Origin: Chitinophaga flava
Lineage (GTDB): Bacteria > Bacteroidota > Bacteroidia > Chitinophagales > Chitinophagaceae
Length of the DNA stretch: 64,000 nt
Direction: 5' to 3'
NCBI RefSeq assembly: GCF_003308995.1
Contig: NZ_QFFJ01000001.1
Location: 1-64,000 of the forward strand
Positions 29,939 through 39,300 of this stretch are shown here, piece after piece (positions within the stretch are counted from its first letter, which is position 1; each line of letters begins with the position of its first letter). The notes beneath the pieces are model-generated. The model was not told where the DNA came from, did not search any database, and saw nothing but the letters and a program-made list of their open reading frames with translations. The position numbers and the translations under genes are program-made.

Positions 29939-32900
29939 ATGAAAATATTTCTACTCCGTTTTACTCTTTTCTTATTTATTATCACCCCGTTATTTAGCCA
30001 TGGCCAGGGCAGGATCAGCAGCTTTTCCGAACCGGCTCAAATGGCAGGACTCACCGAGGCCTTTCTTATAAAAGAAGACAGAGGATTTATTTATATGGCA
30101 GGCCAGGTAGGCGATACTGCCGGCAGCAGGTATCCGGTAAAAGCTATTCTTAAAATGGATCCGGATGGCAATACATTGTGGAGTTATTCCATCAATAAGG
30201 AGATGGATGGAGAATCATATAGTAATGGTAGCCCCTATAATAACGAATATGCCCGCAGTGTCATCGCATCAATGACTATGGACAGTAACTATGTTTTTGC
30301 TTATTTGTATAACTATTACACTCCGACTGCGCTCCATGAAATCCGCTGTCTTGATAAGCAAACCGGCAACCTTGTCTGGAAAGTAAGTGCTCCCGGTCAG
30401 GTACAGGTCATGAATACGACCGGTGGAAAGTACTTTGCCTACACTTACAGTAGCTACTATGGGAATAATTACACGCTCCTTGACCGTTACACCGGGAAAG
30501 CAGTGACTTCACGAACGATCCCTTCACTATCACGTTATGAGTTTGAGACCGACGGTACTGCTTACCTGTTCTATCGCGATACGATCGCCCGGTATAGTAC
30601 GCCATTTCTGGATAGTAAAGTATGGGAAGTAAAGGTCGCATCAAGGTATGGTAGCATTACTAATATCAGTCCTCAGCCCGATGGAAACCTGTATTTCTTC
30701 GGGAACAACGAGAACAAGGCATTCTTCGGGCAGGTATCCAAAGCAGATGGCAGTACAGGCTGGATATCATTTCCCTCCGCTCTGCAAGATGACAGAATCA
30801 CCAGTTTTAAATTCAAGAACAACAAGTTGTATGTTTCCGGTATTCATCAATACTTCGGAAGTGCTTCCACTGCATTCAATATTGTCGCTGCAGATCAGGC
30901 AAGCGGCAGTATATTGTTTAATAAGTTTTATAATGACAAGGGAGAAGCTGACTACCGGCTAGGTTCTCCTTACTTTGGGATCAATAGCGTAGATGTGGAC
31001 GAGTTGGGTAACGTATATGCGTCCGGGTATGAAAATGCTGATGATTCCCGTACAGGTTCATGGGCGGTGATAAAACTCTCCCCCAATGGAAGTTTCATTT
31101 ATCATAAACTAATTGATGCTGGGCAACCTAGAGCTTACCAGACACAAGGTCTAAAGACAATGGTCATCAACAACCGGGTGATACATGCCGGTAATCTGAG
31201 TATCACCGGTAAAATATGGGCCAGCCTCGTTGCGACTGACACCTCCGGAACATTTAATCCATTGTTTCAGAAGACACCATCTGTCCGCATTCAATATGGC
31301 AGTGCTGTGAAAGTGGTCCGGAATTTCTCTTCCAATGCCTATGCAGTATTGAAACAAACCGGTAACCACGCTACACTTGAATATATCAATACCATCAATG
31401 GTAACCTGATGTGGTCCAGGAAGATTAAAGGCGCTACCTATATAGAAGCAGACAGAATGGCCATTACAGCAGATCGGAAAATTGTTGTCACAACGCTGGC
31501 ACATCCTGCCTCAACGGCCTTCCTGGATTACCAGAAGATACCCGACAGTATTTATATCACGCAGTATGATTCTACAGGTACTACAGTTAAAAAATATGAT
31601 TATTATATCGGCGATAGGAAGGATTTCCATACTATTCAACTGTATAATTCACCTGATACCAATACTGCAGTGGTATTTTCACAGGTAGATTTCTATAATA
31701 CTCCCTTATCCATACATTTCTTCAACCCTGCAAGAGCCTCTGAAAGAATTGGTGGTAGCTGGGGATATATTTCTAGTACATGGTCACCTATTCCTGGGAA
31801 TCAGCAGATTCTTTTCCCTGTATCCCGGGACAGTTCCGGCATGATGCGGACAACCTTTGGTACGACCTACTCCCCATCATCCAGCTCTTACTGGTCCTTT
31901 ATGTTTAATGACAATAGTCCAGCCGGTTATAAGCAAGTAGAGTGGCAAAGTACGTACGGCAACTACGCTGCACACAATCTGGCCGTTTGTGACAGTAATA
32001 GCATACTTTCCGTTGGTAAGAACGCCAATCAGCGTTATGTGATAACGCGTTACAACTACAGAAAAAAGGTGTTTGAATGGGAAGAATGGAGAGACAACGG
32101 CGCTACGATAGAACTGGCACTCACCGGTGAACAAAAGGTATACTGGGCGGGTAAAAAGGACCACTCACTTGTTATCAGACAACTGGATAGTAAGACCGGC
32201 GTTGGAACCTGGGAGAAACAGGTCGCACCAGCCGGAGACAATCAGTATTATGTACCGCTGGACCAGGCATATAACAACATCCGTCATCAGTATGTGGTTA
32301 CCGGTTATATCGCTGATAGCTCCGTACTACCGGTCAGGCAACAGCCATTCTATATCATCACAGATACCACCGGTACGGTTGTTCAAAGCTGGACCAGCCC
32401 TGCAGACTATCGTCAGTTCAACCAGTTAAACAGTGTGGATATTACAGCGTTTGGCCAAACCATTATAGGAGGTTCTTTATATAAAGATCCGAACGGTCTT
32501 GCTGGTATCCTGATTGAGGCGGATTTGCCGATACTGCCACCACAGGAACAGGCCCTAACACAATGTGAAGCTACTCCGCTTACCCTTGATGCAGGTATAA
32601 ACGGTACTGCCTACCAGTGGCAGATGGATAACGGCAGCGGCTATGTGAATATCATCAACAATGCGAATATAAACGGCGCCAGCAACCGACTGCTGAATAT
32701 AATCAGTACACCAGCAGCATGGAATGGTTATCGCTTCCGTTGTTTGGTGGATGGTAAAAAAGATAAAATATTCAACTTAACGGTTGCTCCCAGTCCTATC
32801 GTAAGCATTACTTCCAGCGATACGCTTATTGTTGCCGGCAATAATGTCACCTTTACGGCACAGACTTCCAACGCCACCAATTATACCTATCAGTGGATGG

Positions 32901-33328
32901 TTAACAATGTTGATGCTGGAAACAGTAACGCGGTGTTCACACTATCTCCTGATAAAGATGTTACCGTACTGATAAAAATGACAGGAAGCCAGACTTGTAG
33001 CGGTAGTCTCACTACGGTTATCAGCAATAGTATTAAGGTACGTGTAGGTCCCAAACCGGTACCAGTACCGGACATCAATGCTGCTGTACAACCAGTTACC
33101 TACCCTAATCCGGTAACCAATACGGTAATACTGGACCTCAGCCTGGCTGATAAATGGGCGTCATTGGAAATACTGGATTTACAGGGTAACCGTAGGTTAT
33201 TACTGAATGATATCAGAAACAGGAGCAAGGTCAATATTCCGGTAGCAGCATTGAATGCTGGTATCTATATTCTTAAGCTGCATGCAGAAAATGGTGTAAA
33301 CAAATCAACCAGATTTGTAAAACAATAA
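29939..33328 (+). CDS. Secreted protein with T9SS C-terminal sorting domain
   Basis: 1129 residues. An N-terminal signal peptide (MKIFLLRFTLFLFIITPLFSHG) is followed by a long region of repeated short beta-strand motifs such as GNLVWKVSAPG, GNLMWSRKIKG and VGTWEKQVAP, suggestive of a PQQ-like beta-propeller (about 25-850). An Ig-like segment follows (QCEATPLTLDAG, AYQWQMDNGSG, YRFRCLVDG), then a second PKD/Ig-like segment. The last about 75 residues (YPNPVTNTVILDL ... LNAGIYILKL ... RFVKQ) are a type A sorting domain of the type IX secretion system, so the protein should be exported to the surface or medium. No catalytic motif was recognised. It lies alone between two recombinase relics and may be cargo of a former element. 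Confidence 0.87.
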   Translation: MKIFLLRFTLFLFIITPLFSHGQGRISSFSEPAQMAGLTEAFLIKEDRGFIYMAGQVGDTAGSRYPVKAILKMDPDGNTLWSYSINKEMDGESYSNGSPYNNEYARSVIASMTMDSNYVFAYLYNYYTPTALHEIRCLDKQTGNLVWKVSAPGQVQVMNTTGGKYFAYTYSSYYGNNYTLLDRYTGKAVTSRTIPSLSRYEFETDGTAYLFYRDTIARYSTPFLDSKVWEVKVASRYGSITNISPQPDGNLYFFGNNENKAFFGQVSKADGSTGWISFPSALQDDRITSFKFKNNKLYVSGIHQYFGSASTAFNIVAADQASGSILFNKFYNDKGEADYRLGSPYFGINSVDVDELGNVYASGYENADDSRTGSWAVIKLSPNGSFIYHKLIDAGQPRAYQTQGLKTMVINNRVIHAGNLSITGKIWASLVATDTSGTFNPLFQKTPSVRIQYGSAVKVVRNFSSNAYAVLKQTGNHATLEYINTINGNLMWSRKIKGATYIEADRMAITADRKIVVTTLAHPASTAFLDYQKIPDSIYITQYDSTGTTVKKYDYYIGDRKDFHTIQLYNSPDTNTAVVFSQVDFYNTPLSIHFFNPARASERIGGSWGYISSTWSPIPGNQQILFPVSRDSSGMMRTTFGTTYSPSSSSYWSFMFNDNSPAGYKQVEWQSTYGNYAAHNLAVCDSNSILSVGKNANQRYVITRYNYRKKVFEWEEWRDNGATIELALTGEQKVYWAGKKDHSLVIRQLDSKTGVGTWEKQVAPAGDNQYYVPLDQAYNNIRHQYVVTGYIADSSVLPVRQQPFYIITDTTGTVVQSWTSPADYRQFNQLNSVDITAFGQTIIGGSLYKDPNGLAGILIEADLPILPPQEQALTQCEATPLTLDAGINGTAYQWQMDNGSGYVNIINNANINGASNRLLNIISTPAAWNGYRFRCLVDGKKDKIFNLTVAPSPIVSITSSDTLIVAGNNVTFTAQTSNATNYTYQWMVNNVDAGNSNAVFTLSPDKDVTVLIKMTGSQTCSGSLTTVISNSIKVRVGPKPVPVPDINAAVQPVTYPNPVTNTVILDLSLADKWASLEILDLQGNRRLLLNDIRNRSKVNIPVAALNAGIYILKLHAENGVNKSTRFVKQ

Positions 33329-33431
33329 CTCTTCGTTTATGCTTATCAGTAGTCTTTATGAATATTGAAAAAAGCATATGCCCTCCCAAAGGCGCAAAGC
33401 AGCAAAGAGAATTTTTTTTGATTTCCTATTT

Positions 33432-33487
33432 AAATTGTTAAGGGAATGATTTCCAGGATATCCCGGAAATCATTCCCTTAACAATTT
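33432..33487. repeat. 56-nt near-perfect palindrome
   Basis: The left arm 33432-33454 and right arm 33465-33487 are perfect 23-bp reverse complements. The 10-nt centre contains GGATATCC, itself palindromic, so almost the whole element is self-complementary. It lies about 100 nt after the secreted-protein gene. There is no T-run directly after either arm, so it is not a textbook terminator, though it could act as one. It may also be an insertion-element end or a recombination site. Confidence 0.85.
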
Positions 33488-33567
33488 CGTCACCTTTTCT
33501 ATTCTCCATCCCAATAAAATTCATACACGCATAGAATTAAGTGATGTGATAAGAGTAGGCAAAGAGA

Positions 33568-34023
33568 ATGCGCTACCTCAGTGTATCCTGCCACTGCGGC
33601 AGGCTGCGGGAAGAAGTGAGAAAAGGTAGTAAAAAGAATTTTCTGGTAAGATTGTTAATTAAAAAATGTCAGACACAATTTGACAATGCTCAAACCCTGA
33701 TGTTGGATGCCAAGATTGCCCCGGCTGAATATACTAACATCAAAAACACTCTGAGAGCGGAGATCGAAGCACAGGAACGCAGGAAGATGGAATTGGTAAC
33801 TGATTATGGAGAATAGCAAAGGTACATAGACAAGGGTCGGACAATCCTTGTAAATGTAGGCTGGCACTATGAGAACGGGGATTTAGATGTCAAACAAAAA
33901 ATCATTGGTTCGATATTCTCTTCAAAACTCATTTTTGATGAAAATGATTATCGAACCATGGAGCCTAACCCTATACTGGAGCTGATTGCCTTGCCAGTAA
34001 AGGATCTGGAAGTACTTAAAAAA
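33568..34023 (+). pseudogene. Relic of a serine recombinase C-terminal region
   Basis: The plus frame reads a coiled-coil segment (DAKIAPAEYTNIKNTLRAEIEAQERRKMEL) up to a TAG at 33814-33816. It then continues in the same frame with YIDKGRTILVNVG, LDVKQKIIGSIFSSKLIFD and NDYRTMEPNPILELIALPV. This order resembles the C-terminal tail of large serine recombinases common in Bacteroidota. The catalytic N-terminal domain and zinc ribbon are absent, so this is a remnant with an internal stop. The family call is from memory of the pattern; the first about 20 residues show no match. Confidence 0.55.
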
Positions 34024-34024
34024 G

Positions 34025-34052
34025 AAAAGGTCGAAATTACTTCCGACCTTTT
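34025..34052 (-). terminator. Rho-independent terminator of tRNA-Leu
   Basis: Arms AAAAGGTCG (34025-34033) and CGACCTTTT (34044-34052) form a 9-bp stem. On the minus strand the hairpin starts 10 nt after the tRNA and is followed by a T-rich run (CTTTTTT). Confidence 0.75.
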
Positions 34053-34061
34053 CCACTTTCG

Positions 34062-34145
34062 TGCCCAGAACTGGATTCGAACCAGCACACCCTTGCAGGC
34101 GCTGCGACCTGAACACAGTGCGTCTACCAATTTCGCCATCTGGGC
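34062..34145 (-). tRNA. tRNA-Leu (anticodon CAG)
   Basis: 84 nt on the minus strand. The acceptor stem GCCCAGA pairs with TCTGGGC, with A as discriminator base. The D arm contains GGCGAAATTGGTAGACGC. The anticodon stem CTGTG/CGCAG encloses TTCAGGT, giving anticodon CAG (codon CUG). A long variable region typical of class II tRNA-Leu follows, then a T arm with GGTTCGAATCC. CCA is not encoded. The gene directly abuts the serine recombinase relic. Confidence 0.95.
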
Positions 34146-34403
34146 AACTGATTTTGTGTTTCAGGGCTGCAAAGATAAGCACACAAAGGATTTCACCAAA
34201 TTTTTTTTGATAGAAAATAAAAAAGAAGCCATGATATTATATATTCCTGAGCATCCGGCTGACCAGCATAATTGATGAAACCCGCTCGGAACGAGGGTTA
34301 CGACACGATAACACTATCCCCTATCTCATTACCCAATTCATTTCAACGTATCTCCAAAATGAAAACAATCTTGTTGCTGATAGCGATAGAAAAAAACTTC
34401 ACC

Positions 34404-34424
34404 CTGCCTTCACCCTTTTTTAAA
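34404..34424 (+). repeat. 21-nt direct repeat, copy 1 (core CTTCACCCTTTTT)
   Basis: These 21 nt are identical to 35120-35140. The 13-nt core also occurs at 42495-42507. This copy lies 82 nt before the sigma factor start. See the finding on a possible ECF promoter element. Confidence 0.8.
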
Positions 34425-34476
34425 TCTCCATTGCCTTACTCTGGAAAGTAAGAACCAGCAGACCTAATAAATTAAT

Positions 34477-34495
34477 AGCTATTTGAAAAATAGCT
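34477..34495. promoter_or_regulatory. Hairpin upstream of ECF sigma start
   Basis: AGCTATTT, 3-nt loop, AAATAGCT: a perfect 8-bp inverted repeat ending 11 nt before the ATG at 34507. It could be an operator or could mask the ribosome site. A TTG at 34483 lies inside it and is an unlikely start. Confidence 0.35.
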
Positions 34496-34506
34496 GGATA
34501 CCGTCG

Positions 34507-35139
34507 ATGGAAATAATTCCGGATTTATCAATACTTTGTACTGGAAACAATGAAGATACGAAGTACACTATGCGTCAACCAGGATCTGTAGAAGCCATTT
34601 CTTTTGAAGAACAGTTCAGGCTTCACTATAAATTTTTGTGTACAATCGCTTATTACATGGTGGAGGATGAAGATGCCGCCATGGATATCGTGCAGGACTT
34701 TTTTCTCTACTGCTGGAGTAAACGCGATGTATTGCATATCACCCACAACTTCAGGAGCTACGCCGTGCGCGCCATCCGCAATGCTTCTCTCAACTACATC
34801 AGGAAATCCGGTAAAACAACATTACAGGAAGTACAGGCTATTGAGGAACTGGTAAAATATTTTCCGGGAGAAGAACAAACAGATGAGGAGAAGCGCGATG
34901 AAGCCTTGTGGGAAGCCATTGCGCGCCTGCCGGAGCAACGGAGGAAGATATTCCTGCTGAGTAATCGCGACGGACTGAAATACAAGGACATCGCCGATAC
35001 CCTCGGCATCTCCATCAACACAGTAAAAACGCAGATCAAGCTGGCCTTGCAGTTCCTGAGGAAAGAATGTAAATGGATGGTAAAGGCGGCTTTACTGGTT
35101 TTATTTTTCAAAATACTGACTGCCTTCACCCTTTTTTAA
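34507..35139 (+). CDS. ECF-type RNA polymerase sigma-70 factor
   Basis: About 210 residues from ATG at 34507; another ATG at 34570 is possible. Region 2 is seen in FEEQFRLHYKFLCTIAYYMVEDEDAAMDIVQDFFLYCW and region 4 in LPEQRRKIFLLSNRDGLKYKDIADTLGISINTVKTQI, a helix-turn-helix. The C-terminus is hydrophobic (AALLVLFFKILTAF). ECF sigmas followed by FecR, SusC and SusD control outer-membrane uptake systems in Bacteroidota: a signal seen by the SusC plug passes through the FecR protein to release the sigma factor. The next gene, 24 nt on, encodes FecR. Confidence 0.93.
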   Translation: MEIIPDLSILCTGNNEDTKYTMRQPGSVEAISFEEQFRLHYKFLCTIAYYMVEDEDAAMDIVQDFFLYCWSKRDVLHITHNFRSYAVRAIRNASLNYIRKSGKTTLQEVQAIEELVKYFPGEEQTDEEKRDEALWEAIARLPEQRRKIFLLSNRDGLKYKDIADTLGISINTVKTQIKLALQFLRKECKWMVKAALLVLFFKILTAFTLF

Positions 35140-35140
35140 A
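35120..35140 (+). repeat. 21-nt direct repeat, copy 2
   Basis: Identical to 34404-34424. This copy overlaps the last codons of the sigma gene (encoding TAFTLF and the stop) and ends 23 nt before the FecR start. Confidence 0.8.
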
Positions 35141-35163
35141 ATTGTTTGCCCTTATTATAAGTT

Positions 35164-36297
35164 ATGATGCACACAAACGACCACGATAACGATAGCCAAA
35201 TAGATTGGGATAAGCTGCTGGAAGTTCTGGATGGCAACGCTGCTCCCGACACCCTCAATGAAGAGGAAATGGGCATGCTGGCTGCCGCCAGGGAAATGCA
35301 TGCAAGACAACATACAGGTAGGTTCTCTGAAGATGCAGGATGGGAAAGGTTTGTAGCGGAGAGGGACCACAGAAGCGTACGCCGTATGATGATCGTCAGG
35401 CAACTCGTAGCCGCATTACTGGTGCTTACCATCGGCGCCGGCATATGGATGCTCAGCCCCTGGCGTAAACACCACAGCCACCAGCTGGCCAACCAGCTGC
35501 CCACCGGGAGCGTGAGGCTGAAACGCGCCGGCAGTGTATATATCCTCGGCAACGGTACCCAAACAATACAGCAGAACACAAACGCACAGATACAATCCGA
35601 TTCATCATCCATTATCTATAACCAGGGCACCATCCAGAACGTACCGGCAAACAACGATACCCTGGAAGTTCCGAAAGGACGGCAATTCAGCCTGCAACTG
35701 TCAGACGGTACACGCGTATCATTGAATGCTTCTTCTTCACTTATTTATCCCGGTACGTTTAACGGCCATACCCGCGAAGTATATGTTACAGGAGAAGTGT
35801 TCTTTGATATCGCACCAGACATGCAACACCCATTCATCGTACATGCAGGAAAGGTTTCGATGAAGGTACTGGGTACTGCTTTCAACGTAAATACCAGCGG
35901 AACAACCGTTGTTACTACGCTCTCCAGCGGCAAACTGCTGGTCTCCGGCAACAGTAACAGCGTGGTTCTGTTGCCGGGAGAACAATCCGTTAGCGGCAGC
36001 AACGGCACACTGAGCAAACACACTGTTACCGATATCAGGTTATATACCGCCTGGAAAGATGGCGACATCTATTTCGATGATACACCGCTGTCGGACATCG
36101 CCGGTGTATTGTCAGGCAGCTATGACTACAACTTTGTATTCGACGATCCGGCAGCTGCACAGGCAAGGTTTACACTGGATACACGCAGGCCTCCGCACTT
36201 GCAGGATGTGCTCAACCTGATCAGCCAAAGCATCAACAATATTCAATTTAAAATAGACGACAAAACAGTGCACGTAACAATGAAACACAGCAAATAA
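35164..36297 (+). CDS. FecR-family anti-sigma factor
   Basis: 377 residues. The N-terminal cytoplasmic part (1-75) should bind the sigma factor. A membrane segment follows (LVAALLVLTIGAGIWML, about 80-97), then the periplasmic FecR domain (GRQFSLQLSDGTRVSLNASSSLIYPGTF ... REVYVTGEVFFDIA ... FNVNTSGTTVVTTLSSGKL). A C-terminal STN-like DUF4974 domain (YFDDTPLSDIAGVLSGSYDYNFVFD) ends the protein. It would hold the upstream ECF sigma until the SusC partner signals substrate. The SusC gene starts 78 nt downstream. Confidence 0.93.
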   Translation: MMHTNDHDNDSQIDWDKLLEVLDGNAAPDTLNEEEMGMLAAAREMHARQHTGRFSEDAGWERFVAERDHRSVRRMMIVRQLVAALLVLTIGAGIWMLSPWRKHHSHQLANQLPTGSVRLKRAGSVYILGNGTQTIQQNTNAQIQSDSSSIIYNQGTIQNVPANNDTLEVPKGRQFSLQLSDGTRVSLNASSSLIYPGTFNGHTREVYVTGEVFFDIAPDMQHPFIVHAGKVSMKVLGTAFNVNTSGTTVVTTLSSGKLLVSGNSNSVVLLPGEQSVSGSNGTLSKHTVTDIRLYTAWKDGDIYFDDTPLSDIAGVLSGSYDYNFVFDDPAAAQARFTLDTRRPPHLQDVLNLISQSINNIQFKIDDKTVHVTMKHSK

Positions 36298-36375
36298 CAC
36301 AATGTCAGCTTACCAGCATAAAAATAATACCGGCAACTGCCCGTTGCCGCTGACCAAACCATAATATCAACCGAA

Positions 36376-39300
36376 ATGAGAAAACTAACCACACTGTCCT
36401 TCCTCAGGAAGGATGTGAAACGCTTTGTCTTGTATGGTCCCCTCCTGCTACTGCTTTTACTGTTGCAAACCGGTTCCGGCCTGTATGCACAGGATAATGC
36501 CGGCAACGAGATCCTGTCAAGAAAAATATCCTATGAAGCGAGCCATACCCCGCTGAGCAAGGTATTGAAAGACATCCGTGAGAAAACGAAGGTACGTTTC
36601 ACGTACAACACGGAAGTCATCAACCGTCAACCGGCCGTGACCGTGAAAGCGGAGAACGTATCCCTGGAAACACTGCTGAAGCAAGTGCTGGCGAATACAG
36701 ACCTCATCTTTTCGGTGGCCATGGAAGGAGTTGTCATCTATGAAACGGATAAAAAGCAGGCGAAACAAAAGCAGGGAGTGATCGTCTGGGGCAGGGTCAC
36801 CGACCAGACCGACCACCCGCTGGCTGGTGTGAGTATTAAGGGCCTTACGAGTAAAGACATGACAGTCACCGAATCCGATGGTGCCTTCATGCTCATCGTA
36901 CCAACAAATGAGCAAATCGGGTTTTCCCGCGTAGGCATGAAATCATTCGTCTACAATGCAGGCACGGCAAACAAAGGACCACAGGCGTTTAAAATGGATA
37001 GCGTTGTGCAGGTGATACAGGAAGTGGTGGTGAATGGATACCAGAAGATCGATCCTCGCTTATTCACAGGCTCAGTAACAAAACTGAGCGCCGCTGAGGT
37101 ACTGCAGGCAGGCCAGCCCAGCATCGACAAAATGTTGCAGGGAAAGGTACCCGGACTGATGGTACTAAACACCTCCGGAGGCGTGAATGCCAAACCTACC
37201 TTGCGCATCAGAGGAACGGCCACCCTGCTGGGAAATGCATCTCCCCTGTGGGTGGTGGATGGCATGATACGTCCCGAACCAGTAGACATCTCCAACGCTT
37301 TGCTCAATAACCTCGTGGGTAGCACTTCCCCATCCAACTATGAGCTGATCGGTAATGCCATCAGCGGCCTTAACCCATACGACATTGAAAGCCTCACTTT
37401 CCTGAAAGATGCCGCCGCCACTGCGATCTACGGTACACGTGCCGCCAATGGCGTGATCGTGGTAACTACCAAAAGAGGCAAAGCAGGCCCTATGCAGGTA
37501 TCTTACAACTCCTCCTATACCTTTCAGCAACGGCCTTCCTACAACAACCTTAACCTGATGAACTCAAAAGAGCGTATTGAGTTGTCGAATCAGTTATTGA
37601 AGGACGGTGTCGTTTTTCAGGATAACCTGAGCGGCTTCCCTGAAACCGTGTCCTATGAAGGTTTGTATCGGTCATTATACAAAAAGGATATCACCGAAGC
37701 ACAGTTCCGCGACAAGGTGGCACAAATGCAAACAAGGAACACCGACTGGTTCAAGCTGCTGTTCAGAAACCAGTTCAGCATGAACCAATCGCTGAGCATG
37801 AGCGGAGGAGTCGGTAAAACGGTTTATTACGCTTCTTTTAATTATGCCGACAACAAAGGTGCTGCAAAACTCGATGGCAACAAACTATATGGCGTTAATC
37901 TGGACATCCGTACACAGATAGGAAAAAGGCTGAACATCGACCTCTCTGTTATGAGCAATTACACTACCCGTACTGGTTACTATAACGGCATTTCTCCGCT
38001 GGCCTATGCCATGCAAACCAGCCGGGCATTAAGCGCTGACGACTATTACCCGATTGCGGCCGGCCGGCCATTGCTGTACCAATACATGGATAACATGGAG
38101 GAGATAAGACCCTACCTCAATCCTCCGCTGGTTTTTAATTTTCAGAATGAAATCAATCATACGTCCAATACCACAACAGAACACACTACCAGCGCCAATT
38201 TACAGCTGGATTACAATATAGGAAAGGGCTTCACCTTCCGTAACCAGTCCTCCGCTTTTATTTCCGGAGCAGATGGTCTGACGGGATATGACCAGATGTC
38301 GTTTCAGGCCGCCAGCGAACGTGGCTGGAACTGGGGCTGGACACCTCCTGATGACCTGAACAAAGCCTCCACCTTACCTGCTGGCGGCATGGCTAATACG
38401 TTCTATCAGCGAAGCCTGATATTAAATACCAAAAACAGCATCGACTATAGCAACAGATTCTTTAATGACCGCGACCAGTTCAATTTTACGATCGGTAATG
38501 AAATAAACAGTGTAAAAAGGGAAGGTACCCTGTCCACACAGGCAGGATATTTCCCTGAAAGGGGGAAAACCTTTTTTCCTTCAGACCTGAGCCGGAAAAA
38601 GAATAACTACAACATTACAGATGGTCGCGAAAATTCTGTCGGCCTTTACAGCACAATAGGCTACAGCCTGATGGGCCGTTACACCGTGTATGGCACGATC
38701 CGGATGGATGGGTCCAACCGGTTCGGACAATACTCCAATTCAAAGTTTTTACCCAATTATGATATCTCCGCACGTTGGGATGTTTCTTCTGAAAGCTGGT
38801 TTCCAACGAATGTCATCAGCGGATTAATGATCAGATCTTCTTACGGAACACAGGGAAATGTGGTTACAGCGATAGGCCCCAACCTGGTAGCCGGATATAT
38901 GGTAAACAGCGGTGTATTTAACCCTCGCACCCAGTTACCTTATCTCCACATCAAATCATTACCCTATCCTGACCTGCGCTGGGAAAAGACGTACCATTGG
39001 GATATCGGAGCAGATATGGGCCTGTTTAACAACCGCGCTAGAATAGGTTTCGACTATTATTCAAAACGCTCGGTGGATGTGCTGGACAATGTAGAGATAC
39101 CGTATGAATATGGTATGAATACCATGTACAGAAACAATGGCAGCATCTATAACAAAGGGTTCGAGCTTACCCTGAACGTGACTCCTGTGAGAACGAAAAA
39201 CTCGGAATTAAACCTCTCCTTTAACACCAGCAAGCAGTTCAACCAATTGTCTGACGACGTAAACCAGGGTAATTTCTATTCGCTGTTTGATGGCAACGGA

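Larger units (their letters stand above)
34146..34506. other. Intergenic region upstream of the ECF sigma gene
   Basis: No gene is seen. It carries one copy of a CTTCACCCTTTTTT element (34404-34424 including flanks) that recurs at the end of the sigma gene. It also carries an 8-bp hairpin just before the sigma start. Both are listed separately. Confidence 0.6.

Noticed and set aside
34146..34275. Coding continuation of the serine recombinase frame through the tRNA
   Set aside because: The frame stays open by chance through the tRNA antisense strand; the recombinase-like sequence ends before the tRNA terminator.
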